Shown here: piece by piece, positions 36,066 to 48,862 of the stretch | Layout of the letters: every line of letters begins with the position of its first letter | Position numbering within the stretch: the first letter of the stretch is position 1 | NCBI RefSeq assembly: GCF_018449575.1 | Contig: NZ_JAAVUT010000002.1 | Coordinates: forward strand, 434,001-498,000 | DNA from: Sodalis sp. dw_96 | GTDB lineage: Bacteria > Pseudomonadota > Gammaproteobacteria > Enterobacterales > Enterobacteriaceae | Direction: 5' to 3' | DNA: 64,000 bases | Program-made: the position numbers and the translations under genes | The notes under the pieces: generated by a model | Database searches by the model: none | The model's input: the letters and a program-made list of their open reading frames with translations, nothing else | What the model was told of the DNA's origin: nothing

Positions 36066-39000
36066 ATGGATGATAAACATAACAACGACGCCTTATTGAG
36101 CAGCACAATCGATGGGGCATTACAGGTATTGGATTACTGGCACAAGATTGAATTCTTTGAATCCACCGATATCAAGGACCTGGAAGATGGGGCTGAAGGC
36201 GTCCTGAGATACACCGCCGAGCAGTTACAGCAGCCCGCTTGCCTTCCATGGATTGATCCCGAGCAAATCAGACGCGCGGGGAAGAATTATTTGCCTTCCA
36301 AGAAATACAATTACAAGCTCTATTTCGGCATTTTTGATCGTAACGAAATCTTTGATCGGGCGAAACGAGCCTATCCGGAACTCGCCAACGACAAACAGGA
36401 ACAAAACCAAGACGAAGGGCGGACGTGTTCAATTACGCTCTTTGTCGATCAAGATGGGCATGCTGATGGCGAAAGCTTCGAGTTCTCCACCGTCACCTGG
36501 GCCCTGGGACAACTTGAAAAAAGCGGGTTGGAAAACATCTCGTTGGATAATTATGAGGTTGAGACGGAAAATGTACGCCAGCGTTTTCTGGAAGTCATGA
36601 TGGTGGCTGGCAATTTGAAGCAGCAGCATGGATTACAGCCGGTATTGACAGGATACGAAATTATTGAGTTTTTAAAATCCATGGCGGCATGGACCGATTT
36701 TATCCCTGAAATCTCAACACCCGCCCTTTACGTAAAGCTCACCGAGGCTAAGCCTAAAGTAAAGGGCCAACTCCAAGAAAAAATTGAATTGAAGCTTGAT
36801 TCACTCTATCACCTAAGCCGATTACCGGAAATTATCACAAAAAAAGAATTTCACAAACTAAACACCGAAAAACCGATCACGGCTAAAAATGAAATTACTG
36901 AACCCTATGAAAATAATAAAATTACTATTCTAAATAGCTTTTATATTCGAGATATCGAACGAGTTATTAAAGATATAAAAAAAGAAGGGATAGATCTCTG
37001 TTCGCCTTTAGGGCGTTATCTTTGCGGTGAAGGAGAAAAGCAGCCGGACCTGCTGGCTCCCGAAGGAAAACCTATCCTCATAAAGATGCTTCGGTTAAGC
37101 AAACTCCCCGCCGGGCGCTGGCCGGCAGAAACAGCGCATGGGATGAGCCTGATGCAACAGTTTGCAATTAATAATATCGAAGAAGAATTAGCGCACTGCG
37201 GTCTCTATTCCGTCAACGGGCCTCCGGGGACGGGTAAAACAACCATGCTTCGCGATCTTATCGCCGGTAATCTAGTGAAACGCGCTGGGGTATTGGCCGG
37301 TCTTGACAACGCCAGCGATGCTTTTAGCGGCGAAATAACCATTACATTGGGCAATAAACTCTATAACGTGAAATGTCTGTCGCCGATGCTGACAGGTTTT
37401 GAAATGGTGGTGGTTTCCAGCAATAACGCGGCCGTGGAGAATATATCCCAAGAATTGCCTCAGCTGAAAAGTCTCGGTAAATCCTGGGAAGGCATCAACT
37501 ATCTAAAACCTGTCGCACAAAAGCTGGCTGCGGTGGATAGGCCGTTGAAAGAGCATGAGCACTCAGAGGAAAAGGCCGAGGGGAAAAAAAGAAAAATCGA
37601 GCCACTAACGAAAGAAACGGAGTGTTGGGGGTTGATTGCCGCTGCACTGGGCAAACAAGAAAATCGGGATATTTTTGGAGGTCGAGTGTTTTACCACACA
37701 ATGAAAGACTGCTTTGCCACTCCCCCCGCCGATGACTACGCTACCCTGGCAGACGCTATTAAAGATAAAAATTTAGCCGTTCCCTCATTCTCCGATGCAA
37801 AATCAGCCTTTATCAAAGCCAAAACTGAGTATCAAGAACGGCTAAAAGAGTTATCTAAACTTGAAACATTGGCCGAGCATGAAGGGCAGTGTTGGCTACA
37901 AAAACGCAAATCGGAACAAAAACACGCTCGTCTTCTCAGACTGGATGCCCGTTTGGCAAAGCGGCGAGAAAATAAACCCGCATGGCGGTTCATAAATATC
38001 CGTCAATGGTGCCGTGCACATTCAATTATCAAGGGCTTAAACCTGCGTCAAAATACAGCTGAAGCTCAATACAAAATCGAGTTTAATAAATGGGAACTTC
38101 TCCATTCGGCGTGGATTGATGAACAGCGTTCCTGCGCGGCGCTTAAAGAAAAGTATGCGGGCGTTATTTTCCCGACATGGGAAACCGACCTTGAAGCAGC
38201 TGCCATTCAGCGTACGGCCTTCGGCCAATGTCCAATACTGAATGAAGCTCGCACTCATCTTATGGTCAAAGCTCTTGACCTGCATCAGGCATGGCTTGCC
38301 ACTGCCTACAAAGAGAGCTATCTGTCGCAATCAATATTTGCTCTCATGCACGCCATAAACGGAGTAGTGGCAGACCCAAAAGCCGCCAAAGCGTTATGGC
38401 ATTTACTGTTTATGATAGTGCCCGTCATCTCTTCCACCTTTGCCTCCGTGGCACGCCAGTTCGCCGCGTTGGGGTCTGGAGACATCGGCTGGCTGTTTAT
38501 TGATGAAGCGGGCCAGGCCACACCACAGCAAGCTGCCGGCGCGCTTTGGCGAGCAAAACGTGCAGTCGTCGTGGGAGATCCGCTACAAATAGAACCGGTG
38601 TTCACCGTTCCTCCGACTTTCGTCGAGGCCATCGCACGGCGTGAGTTTGGCAAGCAATGGCTCCTCTGGTCTCCAACGGTGCAATCAGTTCAAAACCTGG
38701 CTGACCGAGCGAACCCGTACGGTACTTATCAGATTGCTAAAGGAACCTGGCTGGGAAGTCCGTTACGTGTTCACCGTCGTTGCGATGAGCCGATGTTCAG
38801 CATTGCAAATGCCATTGCCTACAACAACAAAATGCTGCACGGCCGGGATGATATAGTGAGTGACGAAAATTTTATTTGGGGGCCGAGTTGCTGGTTCGAT
38901 GTCCGGGGAAAAACGGAAGGAAAACATTTTGTTCCCGCACAGGCCCGGCATGTTCTGCACTTACTCCAGGCGTATATCGATCGTTATCAAAAGTTACCGG

Positions 39001-39380
39001 ATGCTTACATCATCACGCCGTTCAAACAAGTTAAAAATAGACTGAGGCACTTTTTGAAAGAGGAGCTGACGGGTGTTGACGGGGGCGATAAATGGTTAAG
39101 GGATCGCATCGGCACCGTTCATACCTTTCAAGGGAAAGAAGAAAAGAATGTTATTTTTGTTCTTGGACTGTCCGATGAAAGCCGTGGTGCGGCAAAGTGG
39201 GCGTCTTCAAAACCTAATCTGTTGAACGTCGCGGTGACCCGTGCACAAAAGCGAATCTATATCATAGGCGATCCGGACATCTGGTCTAGCTGTAACTATT
39301 TCAATGTTGCATATGCGTTGCTGTCGCGACTGCCTTCATTGGTAGCAACACAGGAAGCCGAGGTTCCGGTGGGTGTTTAA
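36066..39380 (+). CDS. Superfamily 1 (UPF1-like) helicase, 1104 residues
   Basis: Large AAA/helicase protein. The N-terminal 370 residues match no domain I recognise. Walker A is GPPGTGKTT (385-393), motif II DEAG (813-816, in WLFIDEAGQATPQQ), motif III GDPLQIEPVF, motif V TVHTFQGKEEKNVIF and motif VI NVAVTRAQKR (1054-1063), so the motor is complete. A roughly 400-residue charged, helical insertion lies between motifs Ia and II. UPF1-like SF1 helicases translocate 5' to 3' on RNA or DNA and occur in several anti-phage systems. It is followed at 160 bp by a putative zinc-binding protein; the pair has no metabolic neighbours, so defence is a fair guess but unproven. Confidence 0.87.
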   Translation: MDDKHNNDALLSSTIDGALQVLDYWHKIEFFESTDIKDLEDGAEGVLRYTAEQLQQPACLPWIDPEQIRRAGKNYLPSKKYNYKLYFGIFDRNEIFDRAKRAYPELANDKQEQNQDEGRTCSITLFVDQDGHADGESFEFSTVTWALGQLEKSGLENISLDNYEVETENVRQRFLEVMMVAGNLKQQHGLQPVLTGYEIIEFLKSMAAWTDFIPEISTPALYVKLTEAKPKVKGQLQEKIELKLDSLYHLSRLPEIITKKEFHKLNTEKPITAKNEITEPYENNKITILNSFYIRDIERVIKDIKKEGIDLCSPLGRYLCGEGEKQPDLLAPEGKPILIKMLRLSKLPAGRWPAETAHGMSLMQQFAINNIEEELAHCGLYSVNGPPGTGKTTMLRDLIAGNLVKRAGVLAGLDNASDAFSGEITITLGNKLYNVKCLSPMLTGFEMVVVSSNNAAVENISQELPQLKSLGKSWEGINYLKPVAQKLAAVDRPLKEHEHSEEKAEGKKRKIEPLTKETECWGLIAAALGKQENRDIFGGRVFYHTMKDCFATPPADDYATLADAIKDKNLAVPSFSDAKSAFIKAKTEYQERLKELSKLETLAEHEGQCWLQKRKSEQKHARLLRLDARLAKRRENKPAWRFINIRQWCRAHSIIKGLNLRQNTAEAQYKIEFNKWELLHSAWIDEQRSCAALKEKYAGVIFPTWETDLEAAAIQRTAFGQCPILNEARTHLMVKALDLHQAWLATAYKESYLSQSIFALMHAINGVVADPKAAKALWHLLFMIVPVISSTFASVARQFAALGSGDIGWLFIDEAGQATPQQAAGALWRAKRAVVVGDPLQIEPVFTVPPTFVEAIARREFGKQWLLWSPTVQSVQNLADRANPYGTYQIAKGTWLGSPLRVHRRCDEPMFSIANAIAYNNKMLHGRDDIVSDENFIWGPSCWFDVRGKTEGKHFVPAQARHVLHLLQAYIDRYQKLPDAYIITPFKQVKNRLRHFLKEELTGVDGGDKWLRDRIGTVHTFQGKEEKNVIFVLGLSDESRGAAKWASSKPNLLNVAVTRAQKRIYIIGDPDIWSSCNYFNVAYALLSRLPSLVATQEAEVPVGV

Positions 39381-39540
39381 TGCTGCATCATGGCAATCCA
39401 AAACCCTGCTCTGTCTTTGCTTAGAGCGAAAAGCCATCGCGCTTTATGCTTACATTCAACGGAATCGGGAACCATTATGCTGACCCAAGCCAAAGTGCTA
39501 TCGAAACAAGAAAAATTCCAAACTTGAAATAGGAGGAGTA

Positions 39541-40449
39541 ATGAAATTAGAGCAGGCATTAAGTCTGTCGCTTAATAGAGAGATCTCGGCGGAACAAGCG
39601 GACAGGTTATATGCTCAGGGGATTCTCTTATCTAAGCACCTTTTCGAATGTCCCGGGCCGAACTGTCATGCTCAAGTGACATGCGCCAATCTTGACAAGC
39701 CCAGACGCCTGCGCAAACGAGAGCCTTACTTTAAATTTGTCTCCGAACACGCCCAGGGATGCCCCTTGGAAGAGCAATCTGATGAAGAATTTCGCCGAAT
39801 CCAAAACTCAAAAACTGATCCAGAAGCCCTTCCGTTTATACGCGAAGATATTGTCGACCTTGATTTATCTGCTCCGAATAAGCGCGTCACGCATGATATC
39901 CTCGCTACCGAGAAGGATAAAGATTCAACAAAACGAGGTAAACGGGCCGATAAGGAAGATGATGATGAAAACAGCAAACGCCGCCACTCCCGAAAGCGTT
40001 TATCCGGACTCGTGGAAGCGTTTATAGCCAAAGAAAATTTAATCCTTAATACTGTCGAGGGAAATCTCCATCTTAGAGATTTTTTTATCAAGATCAGTGA
40101 TAAAAAAAATCTGGATGAATATTTGGATGAACCGAGGGTTTATTTTGGTAAAGCCTGGCTTTATATTAAGAAAAATTATTATCTCGTCCGTTTCGATAAT
40201 GAAATGCGCATAGGAAAACTGAAATGTAAACCCTCTTTCTTTATACCTGAACGCCTTGTCGATCATTCTGATTATCAAAGAACTTCCAGAGAAACATTAA
40301 ACAAGATCGCTATGGCTAAACCACTGAAACCATTATACTTATTCATTTTTAGTGAGTTACCTCCTGTCAAAAAAAATGACGGCGATTACATCAATTTTAA
40401 GCTTGATAATTTGATACACCTGTATTTCTTAAAATGGGGTCAAAAGTGA
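39541..40449 (+). CDS. Putative zinc-binding partner of the helicase, 302 residues
   Basis: No family recognised. Near residues 38-77 the pattern CPGPNCHAQVTC, then KFVSEHAQGC, offers Cys and His ligands for one zinc. A highly charged linker (about 120-165, rich in Lys/Asp/Arg) joins this to a C-terminal beta-rich domain with aromatic residues (YFGKAWLYIKKNYYLVRF). AGGAGGAG gives a very strong ribosome site. The Cys/His start suggests nucleic-acid or protein recognition in support of the upstream helicase. The terminator overlaps its stop, so the pair ends here. Confidence 0.7.
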   Translation: MKLEQALSLSLNREISAEQADRLYAQGILLSKHLFECPGPNCHAQVTCANLDKPRRLRKREPYFKFVSEHAQGCPLEEQSDEEFRRIQNSKTDPEALPFIREDIVDLDLSAPNKRVTHDILATEKDKDSTKRGKRADKEDDDENSKRRHSRKRLSGLVEAFIAKENLILNTVEGNLHLRDFFIKISDKKNLDEYLDEPRVYFGKAWLYIKKNYYLVRFDNEMRIGKLKCKPSFFIPERLVDHSDYQRTSRETLNKIAMAKPLKPLYLFIFSELPPVKKNDGDYINFKLDNLIHLYFLKWGQK

Positions 40450-40469
40450 GCTTGCCGAAGCCCATTTTT
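40431..40469 (+). terminator. Terminator overlapping the end of the helicase partner gene
   Basis: AAAATGGG (40431-40438) pairs with CCCATTTT (40461-40468), enclosing a second hairpin GCTTGCCGAAGC, and the outer right arm ends in a five-base T run. The stop codon at 40447-40449 is inside the loop. Confidence 0.65.
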
Positions 40470-40567
40470 GTACAAAAATATGATTCTGTAGGACACCAGT
40501 ATCGCCCTATTCCAGCGCCCGAAGCGCAAAGCCGCTCCGGCGACTTTACGCTCTGAAAGGGCGGCCA

Positions 40568-42394
40568 TTATAAAATAAAGCTGGCCACCAGTTTTTCCAG
40601 TACCGCCGATTGATCTTCAAGCGTGCCGGCGGCAATGGAGGACTCGGTCACCAGGGCGGCGTTCTGTTGGGTCGTGCTATCCAGCTCGCCGATGGCACGG
40701 GCGATTTGTTCAATACCGTGGCTTTGCTCTTCCGAGGCCGACGAAATCTCGCCCATGATGTCATTGACCCGCGTTACCGAGGCGACAATCTGTTGCATGG
40801 TATCGCCGGCCTGGGCCACCAGCGCGGAACCCGCGTCAATGCGTGAAACGGATTCCCCGATGAGCGTGGCTATCTCTTTCGCCGCCTGGGAGCTGCGCTG
40901 CGACAGACTGCGCACTTCGCTGGCCACCACCGCGAATCCGCGCCCCTGTTCACCGGCACGCGCGGCTTCCACTGCCGCGTTAAGCGCCAGGATGTTGGTC
41001 TGGAAAGCAATGCTGTTGATGACCGCGGTGATATCGCTGATTTTCTTTGAACTCGATGAAATATCGTCCATGGTCTTGACCACGTTTTTCATCACTTCAC
41101 CGCCCTGATGGGCATTTTGAGTGGCTTCACCGGCGATTTGGCTGGCATGTTTGGCGTTGTCGGCATTGTTTTTCACCGTCGAAGTCAGCTCCTCCATGCT
41201 GGCGGCTGTCTCCACCACGGCGGCGCTCTGCTGCTCGGTGCGCGAGGAAAGATCGTTATTGCCCGTGGCGATTTTAGCCGCCGACAAGGCGACGGTGCCG
41301 ACGCAGTCACGCACATCGGAAATAATCGTGCGCAGTTTGGCATTCATGCGCGCCATGGAGGCGGTGAGCTGGCCCAGCTCATCATTACGATCGGTTGTTA
41401 TGGACCCGCTGAGATCGCCATCGGCGATGCGCTCGGAAACCGCCAGGTTGCGCAGTACCGGACGGGTGATTTGTCGGGTGATATACCAGGAAACCACAAT
41501 GCCAAAAATGACCGCGATTAATCCAATAATAATAGTAATACTCGCAGAGCCATAGGCCAGAGCATCATTTTTTGCCTGCACGGTATTAATGATCACTTTA
41601 ACCGCGGCACTGCTCTTATCACCGGCGGTCTTAACATCGTTTTCCGCCGCATTTAAATTTTTAAAATTAGTATAATAAGTTTCGCTGAGATCGTTATATC
41701 GACCAAAATAGCCCCATAGGGTATCAAGCCGCGGTTTTTGTTCCGGGGTTAAGCTGGCGGCCAAATCGTGGTATTTTTTCTCATCTGCGGCATAGTTTTT
41801 CTGCAGCAGCGCCAAGGCATCGTCGCTGCCGTTCAGCTGCAGATTGTAGGTGCTTTCTTTCATTTCGATAAAGGATAAAGCGAAGTCGTTCAGCTTATTT
41901 TCCTGATCCGCATTCAGCGTCTGGCTGAGCAAGGCGGTTCTAAAGGGCTCAAGGGCATTCTCATTATACAGATCGTTTAATTGAGCTTTAATCCCAACCA
42001 TTTTTTTTGCGTAAACGCTCATATTTTCCAGCGATCGATGGAAATCACCGAGATAGCGGGCAATATCATCCAGATTGGCGCGGGAACTTTGATCCCACGG
42101 CAACGCCTGTGCTTGGTGGGTCAGCGTGGTGGCGTGATCGATAAACCCGGCCATCACTTTGCGCACGCTGTCATCGGATGAATAGAGATATTTAACGCGA
42201 TTGACTTTAACCTGAAAAACATCAATATTTATATTATAAATTAAATTGGTTTTTTCATAAATATCACGTATCGACTTAAACCGCTGGACGCTCAGACCTG
42301 ATGAGATAACCACCAGCAGTAAAATGATGCCAAAGCCTAAGTAAAGTTTATGGGATAATTTAATGCTGTTTATTTTACTTTTTATATTGATCAT
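40568..42394 (-). CDS. Methyl-accepting chemotaxis protein
   Basis: 608 residues. TM1 about 17-38, a roughly 245-residue helical periplasmic sensor (size and pattern fit a helical bimodular type), TM2 about 283-305, a HAMP domain ([20 protein letters not shown]), then the signalling coiled coil with the hairpin tip [20 protein letters not shown] and [20 protein letters not shown]. The C-terminus ends in LVASFIL, without the NWETF tether for CheR/CheB. Monocistronic. Ligand unknown; such sensors often bind carboxylates. Confidence 0.95.
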   Translation of the reverse strand: MINIKSKINSIKLSHKLYLGFGIILLLVVISSGLSVQRFKSIRDIYEKTNLIYNINIDVFQVKVNRVKYLYSSDDSVRKVMAGFIDHATTLTHQAQALPWDQSSRANLDDIARYLGDFHRSLENMSVYAKKMVGIKAQLNDLYNENALEPFRTALLSQTLNADQENKLNDFALSFIEMKESTYNLQLNGSDDALALLQKNYAADEKKYHDLAASLTPEQKPRLDTLWGYFGRYNDLSETYYTNFKNLNAAENDVKTAGDKSSAAVKVIINTVQAKNDALAYGSASITIIIGLIAVIFGIVVSWYITRQITRPVLRNLAVSERIADGDLSGSITTDRNDELGQLTASMARMNAKLRTIISDVRDCVGTVALSAAKIATGNNDLSSRTEQQSAAVVETAASMEELTSTVKNNADNAKHASQIAGEATQNAHQGGEVMKNVVKTMDDISSSSKKISDITAVINSIAFQTNILALNAAVEAARAGEQGRGFAVVASEVRSLSQRSSQAAKEIATLIGESVSRIDAGSALVAQAGDTMQQIVASVTRVNDIMGEISSASEEQSHGIEQIARAIGELDSTTQQNAALVTESSIAAGTLEDQSAVLEKLVASFIL

Positions 42395-42599
42395 AATGAC
42401 TTTCCATATATAAATTCACTTATTCCAAATGTGTAATACGTGAGAAATATGCTCAGCATAGCTATCGGCAATTCCACCGGGTTCTTTAGGTCATTTGGTG
42501 CTGAGGTTCCTGTACATTTGCCCATAAACAATATGGCAATTATCCAATAAACTTTAAGCCGACAATTCATTAATCAGCTTCAAATACAGGATTGACCAA

Positions 42600-42809
42600 T
42601 TTATTGACCTACCCTCCCGTGGGGAATTTCAGGATACGCCCCATTTTGAATTCGGCATCGTGCCAGGCGATGGCGTCAATCTGCTTTAACCGGAAATCAT
42701 CGGCAGCATACGCGGCTATTATTTCCTGCTCACCCGGCAGGAGCTGGACGCAGCGACAGCCAAGGATTGGGGCGTGGTGGTTGAAGTGGTGCGTCTGGCC
42801 ATTTATTGA
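42600..42809 (+). pseudogene. Remnant of an enoyl-CoA hydratase/isomerase gene
   Basis: The rightward frame reads FIDLPSRGEFQDTPHFEFG, then IVPGDGVN, a TAA stop at 42687, and continues [38 protein letters not shown] before a TGA. This is the C-terminal half of the crotonase core with an in-frame stop and no N-terminal half. It explains part of the 42395-43030 gap; the rest is AT-rich without a clear gene apart from the ppk ribosome site. Confidence 0.7.
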
Positions 42810-43030
42810 ACCGTGCCCACGAAAGAGCCGAATCACGCGCCGGATAGGCAAGAAAGCCGTGATGACAACGTCCTTGCCCAAAACGTCTTTCTGACGCCTC
42901 AAGGGAAAAAATTCTCTTTATCTGAGCTCAGGCACGAATATTTGTCATCAACAGCTCCCATACTAAGCCATGATTATTGTCTGTTATACCCAATAGATTT
43001 CACGCTGAAGGGTATATACAAGGAGTTACC

Positions 43031-45127
43031 GTGCCCCATAACATTCATATGGACAAGGAGTTAAGCTGGCTCGCCTTTAATGAACGGGTGCTACAGGAAG
43101 CCGAGGATGCCAGCAATCCGCTGGTGGAGCGCATACGTTTTTTAGGCATTTATTCCAGCAATCGCGATGAGTTTTATAAGGTTCGCTTTGCCGATTTGCG
43201 GCGGCGGCGGCTCATCAGCGAGGCCCTTGAGGTGGATACCGATATATGGCTTTTAAACGAAGTGCAACAACGTATCCGGCAAAGTAATGAAAAGTTCGAC
43301 GCGTTATATAATGACCTGCTTCGCGAGCTGGCGCGCAACCAGATATACCTGCTGAATGAAAGCCAGATTTCCGAAGCGCAAAGCCACTGGTTGAAAGGCT
43401 ATTTTCGCCAATCGCTGCGAACGCTGCTTTTCCCGATATTGATAGAACCCGACACCAGTCTGGTGACCTTTCTGCGGGATGAATATACCTACCTGGTGGT
43501 GGAGATGATCCAGGGTTCGTCGGTGCGCTATGCCATGCTGGAAATTCCCTCCGACAAGACATCGCGCTTTATTTCCCTGCCTGCCGATCCCGGCTCGCGG
43601 CGCCGCAAGCCGCTTATTCTGCTGGATAACGTAATGCGCCTGTGCCTGGACGATATTTTCGGCGTTTTCTTCGATTACGATACTGTTCAAGCCTATTCGA
43701 TGAAAATGACCCGGGATGCGGAATTCGATCTGTCCATGGAGACCGACACCAGCCTGCCCGAAATGATGTCTTCCGGACTCAGGCAGCGTCTCAAGGCGGA
43801 ACCGGTGCGCCTGACCTATCAGCGCGATATGCCGCCGAATATGCTCAAGATGCTGTATGACAAACTGGGCATTGAAGATCACGACTCGGTGATCGCGGGT
43901 GGGCGGTATCACAATTTCCGCGACTTCATCCGCTTTCCCGATATGGGGAAACGGCGGCTGGTGAATGAACCCTTGCCCGCGTTGCAGCACCCGCATTTCG
44001 CCGGCTACCGCAATATGTTCGACGCCATCAGCGTGCGGGATATTCTACTGTATTACCCTTACCATACCTTTGAACACACCCTTGAGATCCTGCGACATGC
44101 CTCGTTCGATCCGTTTGTGGTGACCATCCGAATTAATATCTATCGGGTCGCGCGGCATTCCCGGGTCATGGACGCCATGATCCACGCCGCCAGCAACGGC
44201 AAAAAGGTGACGGTGGTAGTGGAACTCCAGGCCCGCTTTGATGAAGCGGCCAATCTGGAATGGTCGCGGCGGCTGAAAAGCGCCGGCGTGCAGGTCATTT
44301 TTTCGGTACCGGGGCTGAAAATCCATTCCAAGCTGTTTTTAATCAGCCGACTCGAGGCCGGCAAGCTGGTGCGCTACGCCCATCTGGGCACCGGGAATTT
44401 TAATGAAAACACCGCCCGGCTGTATACGGATTATGCGCTGCTAACCAAAGATGAACGCATCACCAACGAGGTGCGACAGGTGTTCAGTTTTATCGAGAAC
44501 CCCTACCGGCGGGTGAAATTCAACTGGCTTATCGTTTCCCCGTTAAATGCCCGCATTCGGTTGTACCGATTAATCGATGCCGAAATAGCCGCCGCCGCCG
44601 CCGGCCTGCCGTCGGGGATCCGGCTCAAAGTCAATAACCTGGTGGACACCGGACTGATAGAGCGGCTGTATGCCGCCTCCGCCGCCGGCGTGCCCATCAG
44701 CCTGCTGGTGCGCGGCATGTGCACTCTGGTGCCGGGCTTGCCGGGGGTCAGCGACTCTATCCGGGTGATCAGCATCCTCGACCGATTCCTTGAACATGAC
44801 CGGGTCTATCAGTTCCAGAATAAAGGCGTTCCCAGGCTGTTCCTCTCCTCCGCCGACTGGATGACCCGCAATATCGATAACCGTATCGAGGTGGGCGTGG
44901 AGCTGCTCAGTGAAGAATTGCGCAACCAAGTGAGCGATATTCTCGACCTGCTGTTCAGCGACACGGTAAAGGCGCGCATCCTGGATAAGGACATGAGTAA
45001 CGGCTATGTCCCCCGTGGCGGGCGGCGCAAGGTGCGCGGGCAATATGCGGTTTATCATTACCTGCAAAACCGCGAGGAGAGTGATGACGTGGAGGCCGAT
45101 GTCTCGAGTAAATCCGCCGTTGAATGA
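43031..45127 (+). CDS. ppk: Polyphosphate kinase 1
   Basis: 698 residues from a GTG start preceded by AAGGAGTTACC; the next ATG is seven codons further. The N-domain [20 protein letters not shown] and [20 protein letters not shown] are PPK1 marks. The autophosphorylated His is in [11 protein letters not shown] (His432, equivalent to E. coli His435), and [20 protein letters not shown] follows. PPK1 makes long-chain polyphosphate from ATP at the inner membrane face. No exopolyphosphatase gene follows, unlike the ppk-ppx operon of E. coli, so this may be a relocated or second copy. Confidence 0.95.
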   Translation: MPHNIHMDKELSWLAFNERVLQEAEDASNPLVERIRFLGIYSSNRDEFYKVRFADLRRRRLISEALEVDTDIWLLNEVQQRIRQSNEKFDALYNDLLRELARNQIYLLNESQISEAQSHWLKGYFRQSLRTLLFPILIEPDTSLVTFLRDEYTYLVVEMIQGSSVRYAMLEIPSDKTSRFISLPADPGSRRRKPLILLDNVMRLCLDDIFGVFFDYDTVQAYSMKMTRDAEFDLSMETDTSLPEMMSSGLRQRLKAEPVRLTYQRDMPPNMLKMLYDKLGIEDHDSVIAGGRYHNFRDFIRFPDMGKRRLVNEPLPALQHPHFAGYRNMFDAISVRDILLYYPYHTFEHTLEILRHASFDPFVVTIRINIYRVARHSRVMDAMIHAASNGKKVTVVVELQARFDEAANLEWSRRLKSAGVQVIFSVPGLKIHSKLFLISRLEAGKLVRYAHLGTGNFNENTARLYTDYALLTKDERITNEVRQVFSFIENPYRRVKFNWLIVSPLNARIRLYRLIDAEIAAAAAGLPSGIRLKVNNLVDTGLIERLYAASAAGVPISLLVRGMCTLVPGLPGVSDSIRVISILDRFLEHDRVYQFQNKGVPRLFLSSADWMTRNIDNRIEVGVELLSEELRNQVSDILDLLFSDTVKARILDKDMSNGYVPRGGRRKVRGQYAVYHYLQNREESDDVEADVSSKSAVE

Positions 45128-45255
45128 AGATTATATCGGACATCCGCGCGGCTTGTTGCCGCTGGTCACGTTACAATTCTTTAATAAAAAAGCGGGTCGC
45201 ATTGATTAATCCGCTTTATGGATAATACTTGAACTACCTTTAAAAGGAGTTAACT

Positions 45256-45384
45256 ATGCGACGTTTTCTAATGTGTATCGGTATTATTGCAATCACCGTG
45301 TCCTTGAATGGTTGTCCTTGGTGGCATGGCCATCACGGTGGTCACGGTGGCCGTGGCGATGCCATGGTGTCCGTCATTAAATAA
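45256..45384 (+). CDS. Tiny lipoprotein, 42 residues, Gly/His-rich
   Basis: MRRFLMCIGIIAITVSLNGC ends in a lipobox (SLNGC), so the mature peptide is a 23-residue lipid-anchored tail beginning CPWWHGHHGGHGGRGDAM. AAGGAG precedes the ATG. The His-Gly run could bind metal ions. It is paralogous to the 50-residue lipoprotein at 53492, which shares the MRRF start and the same signal peptide design. Followed by a GCGCCC/GGGCGC hairpin at 45395-45410. Confidence 0.7.
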   Translation: MRRFLMCIGIIAITVSLNGCPWWHGHHGGHGGRGDAMVSVIK

Positions 45385-45454
45385 TGATTATCGTGCGCCC
45401 TTAGGGGCGCGCTGAAAGGGTGACAGCCTGGCAGCAAACTGCCGCGGGCCGGCA

Positions 45455-48399
<2,945 letters not shown>

Positions 48400-48466
48400 T
48401 GAATTGTTATCTCGCAGTGGCAGGAGATTTCTCGATGAAAGATTCAATATGAAATGTTTCAGATAA

Positions 48467-48478
48467 GAAACCGGTTTC
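48467..48478. promoter_or_regulatory. AscG operator
   Basis: GAAACCGGTTTC is a perfect 12-bp palindrome that agrees with the AscG consensus TGAAACCGGTTTCA known from E. coli. A related shorter dyad, TGAAATGTTTCA, is just to its left (about 48450-48461). Both lie between ascF and ascG, upstream of ascF. Confidence 0.75.
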
Positions 48479-48718
48479 ACAAAATAATGATTAATTAGTT
48501 ATAGATTGGCAATAGAAAAAATTCACTAAATATTAAATTTGTGAACATAATCACTAAATTAACGACCTGCACCTTGGATTGTATTTTTACTTTAAAAAAC
48601 AGTACGCTAAAAGCAATGTACCCTGAATGCAGCAAACGGGTCGATATGACGAGCGTACTGAAACACTGACATAAATCACGTAAACTGAGCCGCATGTCTT
48701 CGGCTGCAAGCGATACCT

Positions 48719-48862
48719 GTGACGACAATAATTGAAGTGGCATAAGAGACGATATGACGACAATACTTGAAGTGGCGAAAGAGACGATATGACGACAATG
48801 CCTGAAGTGGCGAAAGAGACGATATGACGACAATGCCCGAAATGGCGAAAGAGACGATATGA
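48719..48862 (+). repeat. 35-bp tandem repeat of the ascG start region, forming chained mini-cistrons
   Basis: Start-like codons occur at 48719 (GTG), 48754, 48789, 48824 and 48859 (ATG of ascG), an exact 35-bp period. The units at 48754, 48789 and 48824 each encode 12 codons: MTTILEVAKETI, MTTMPEVAKETI and MTTMPEMAKETI, ending in TGA that overlaps the next ATG as ATGA. The first unit stops earlier (TAA at 48743). Each carries an AAGAGACGAT ribosome-site-like stretch before the next ATG. The units copy the first residues of AscG (MTTMLEVA). Confidence 0.9.

Noticed and set aside
48719-48862. CRISPR array
   Set aside because: Units abut without variable spacers and match the ascG start, so it is a tandem duplication.
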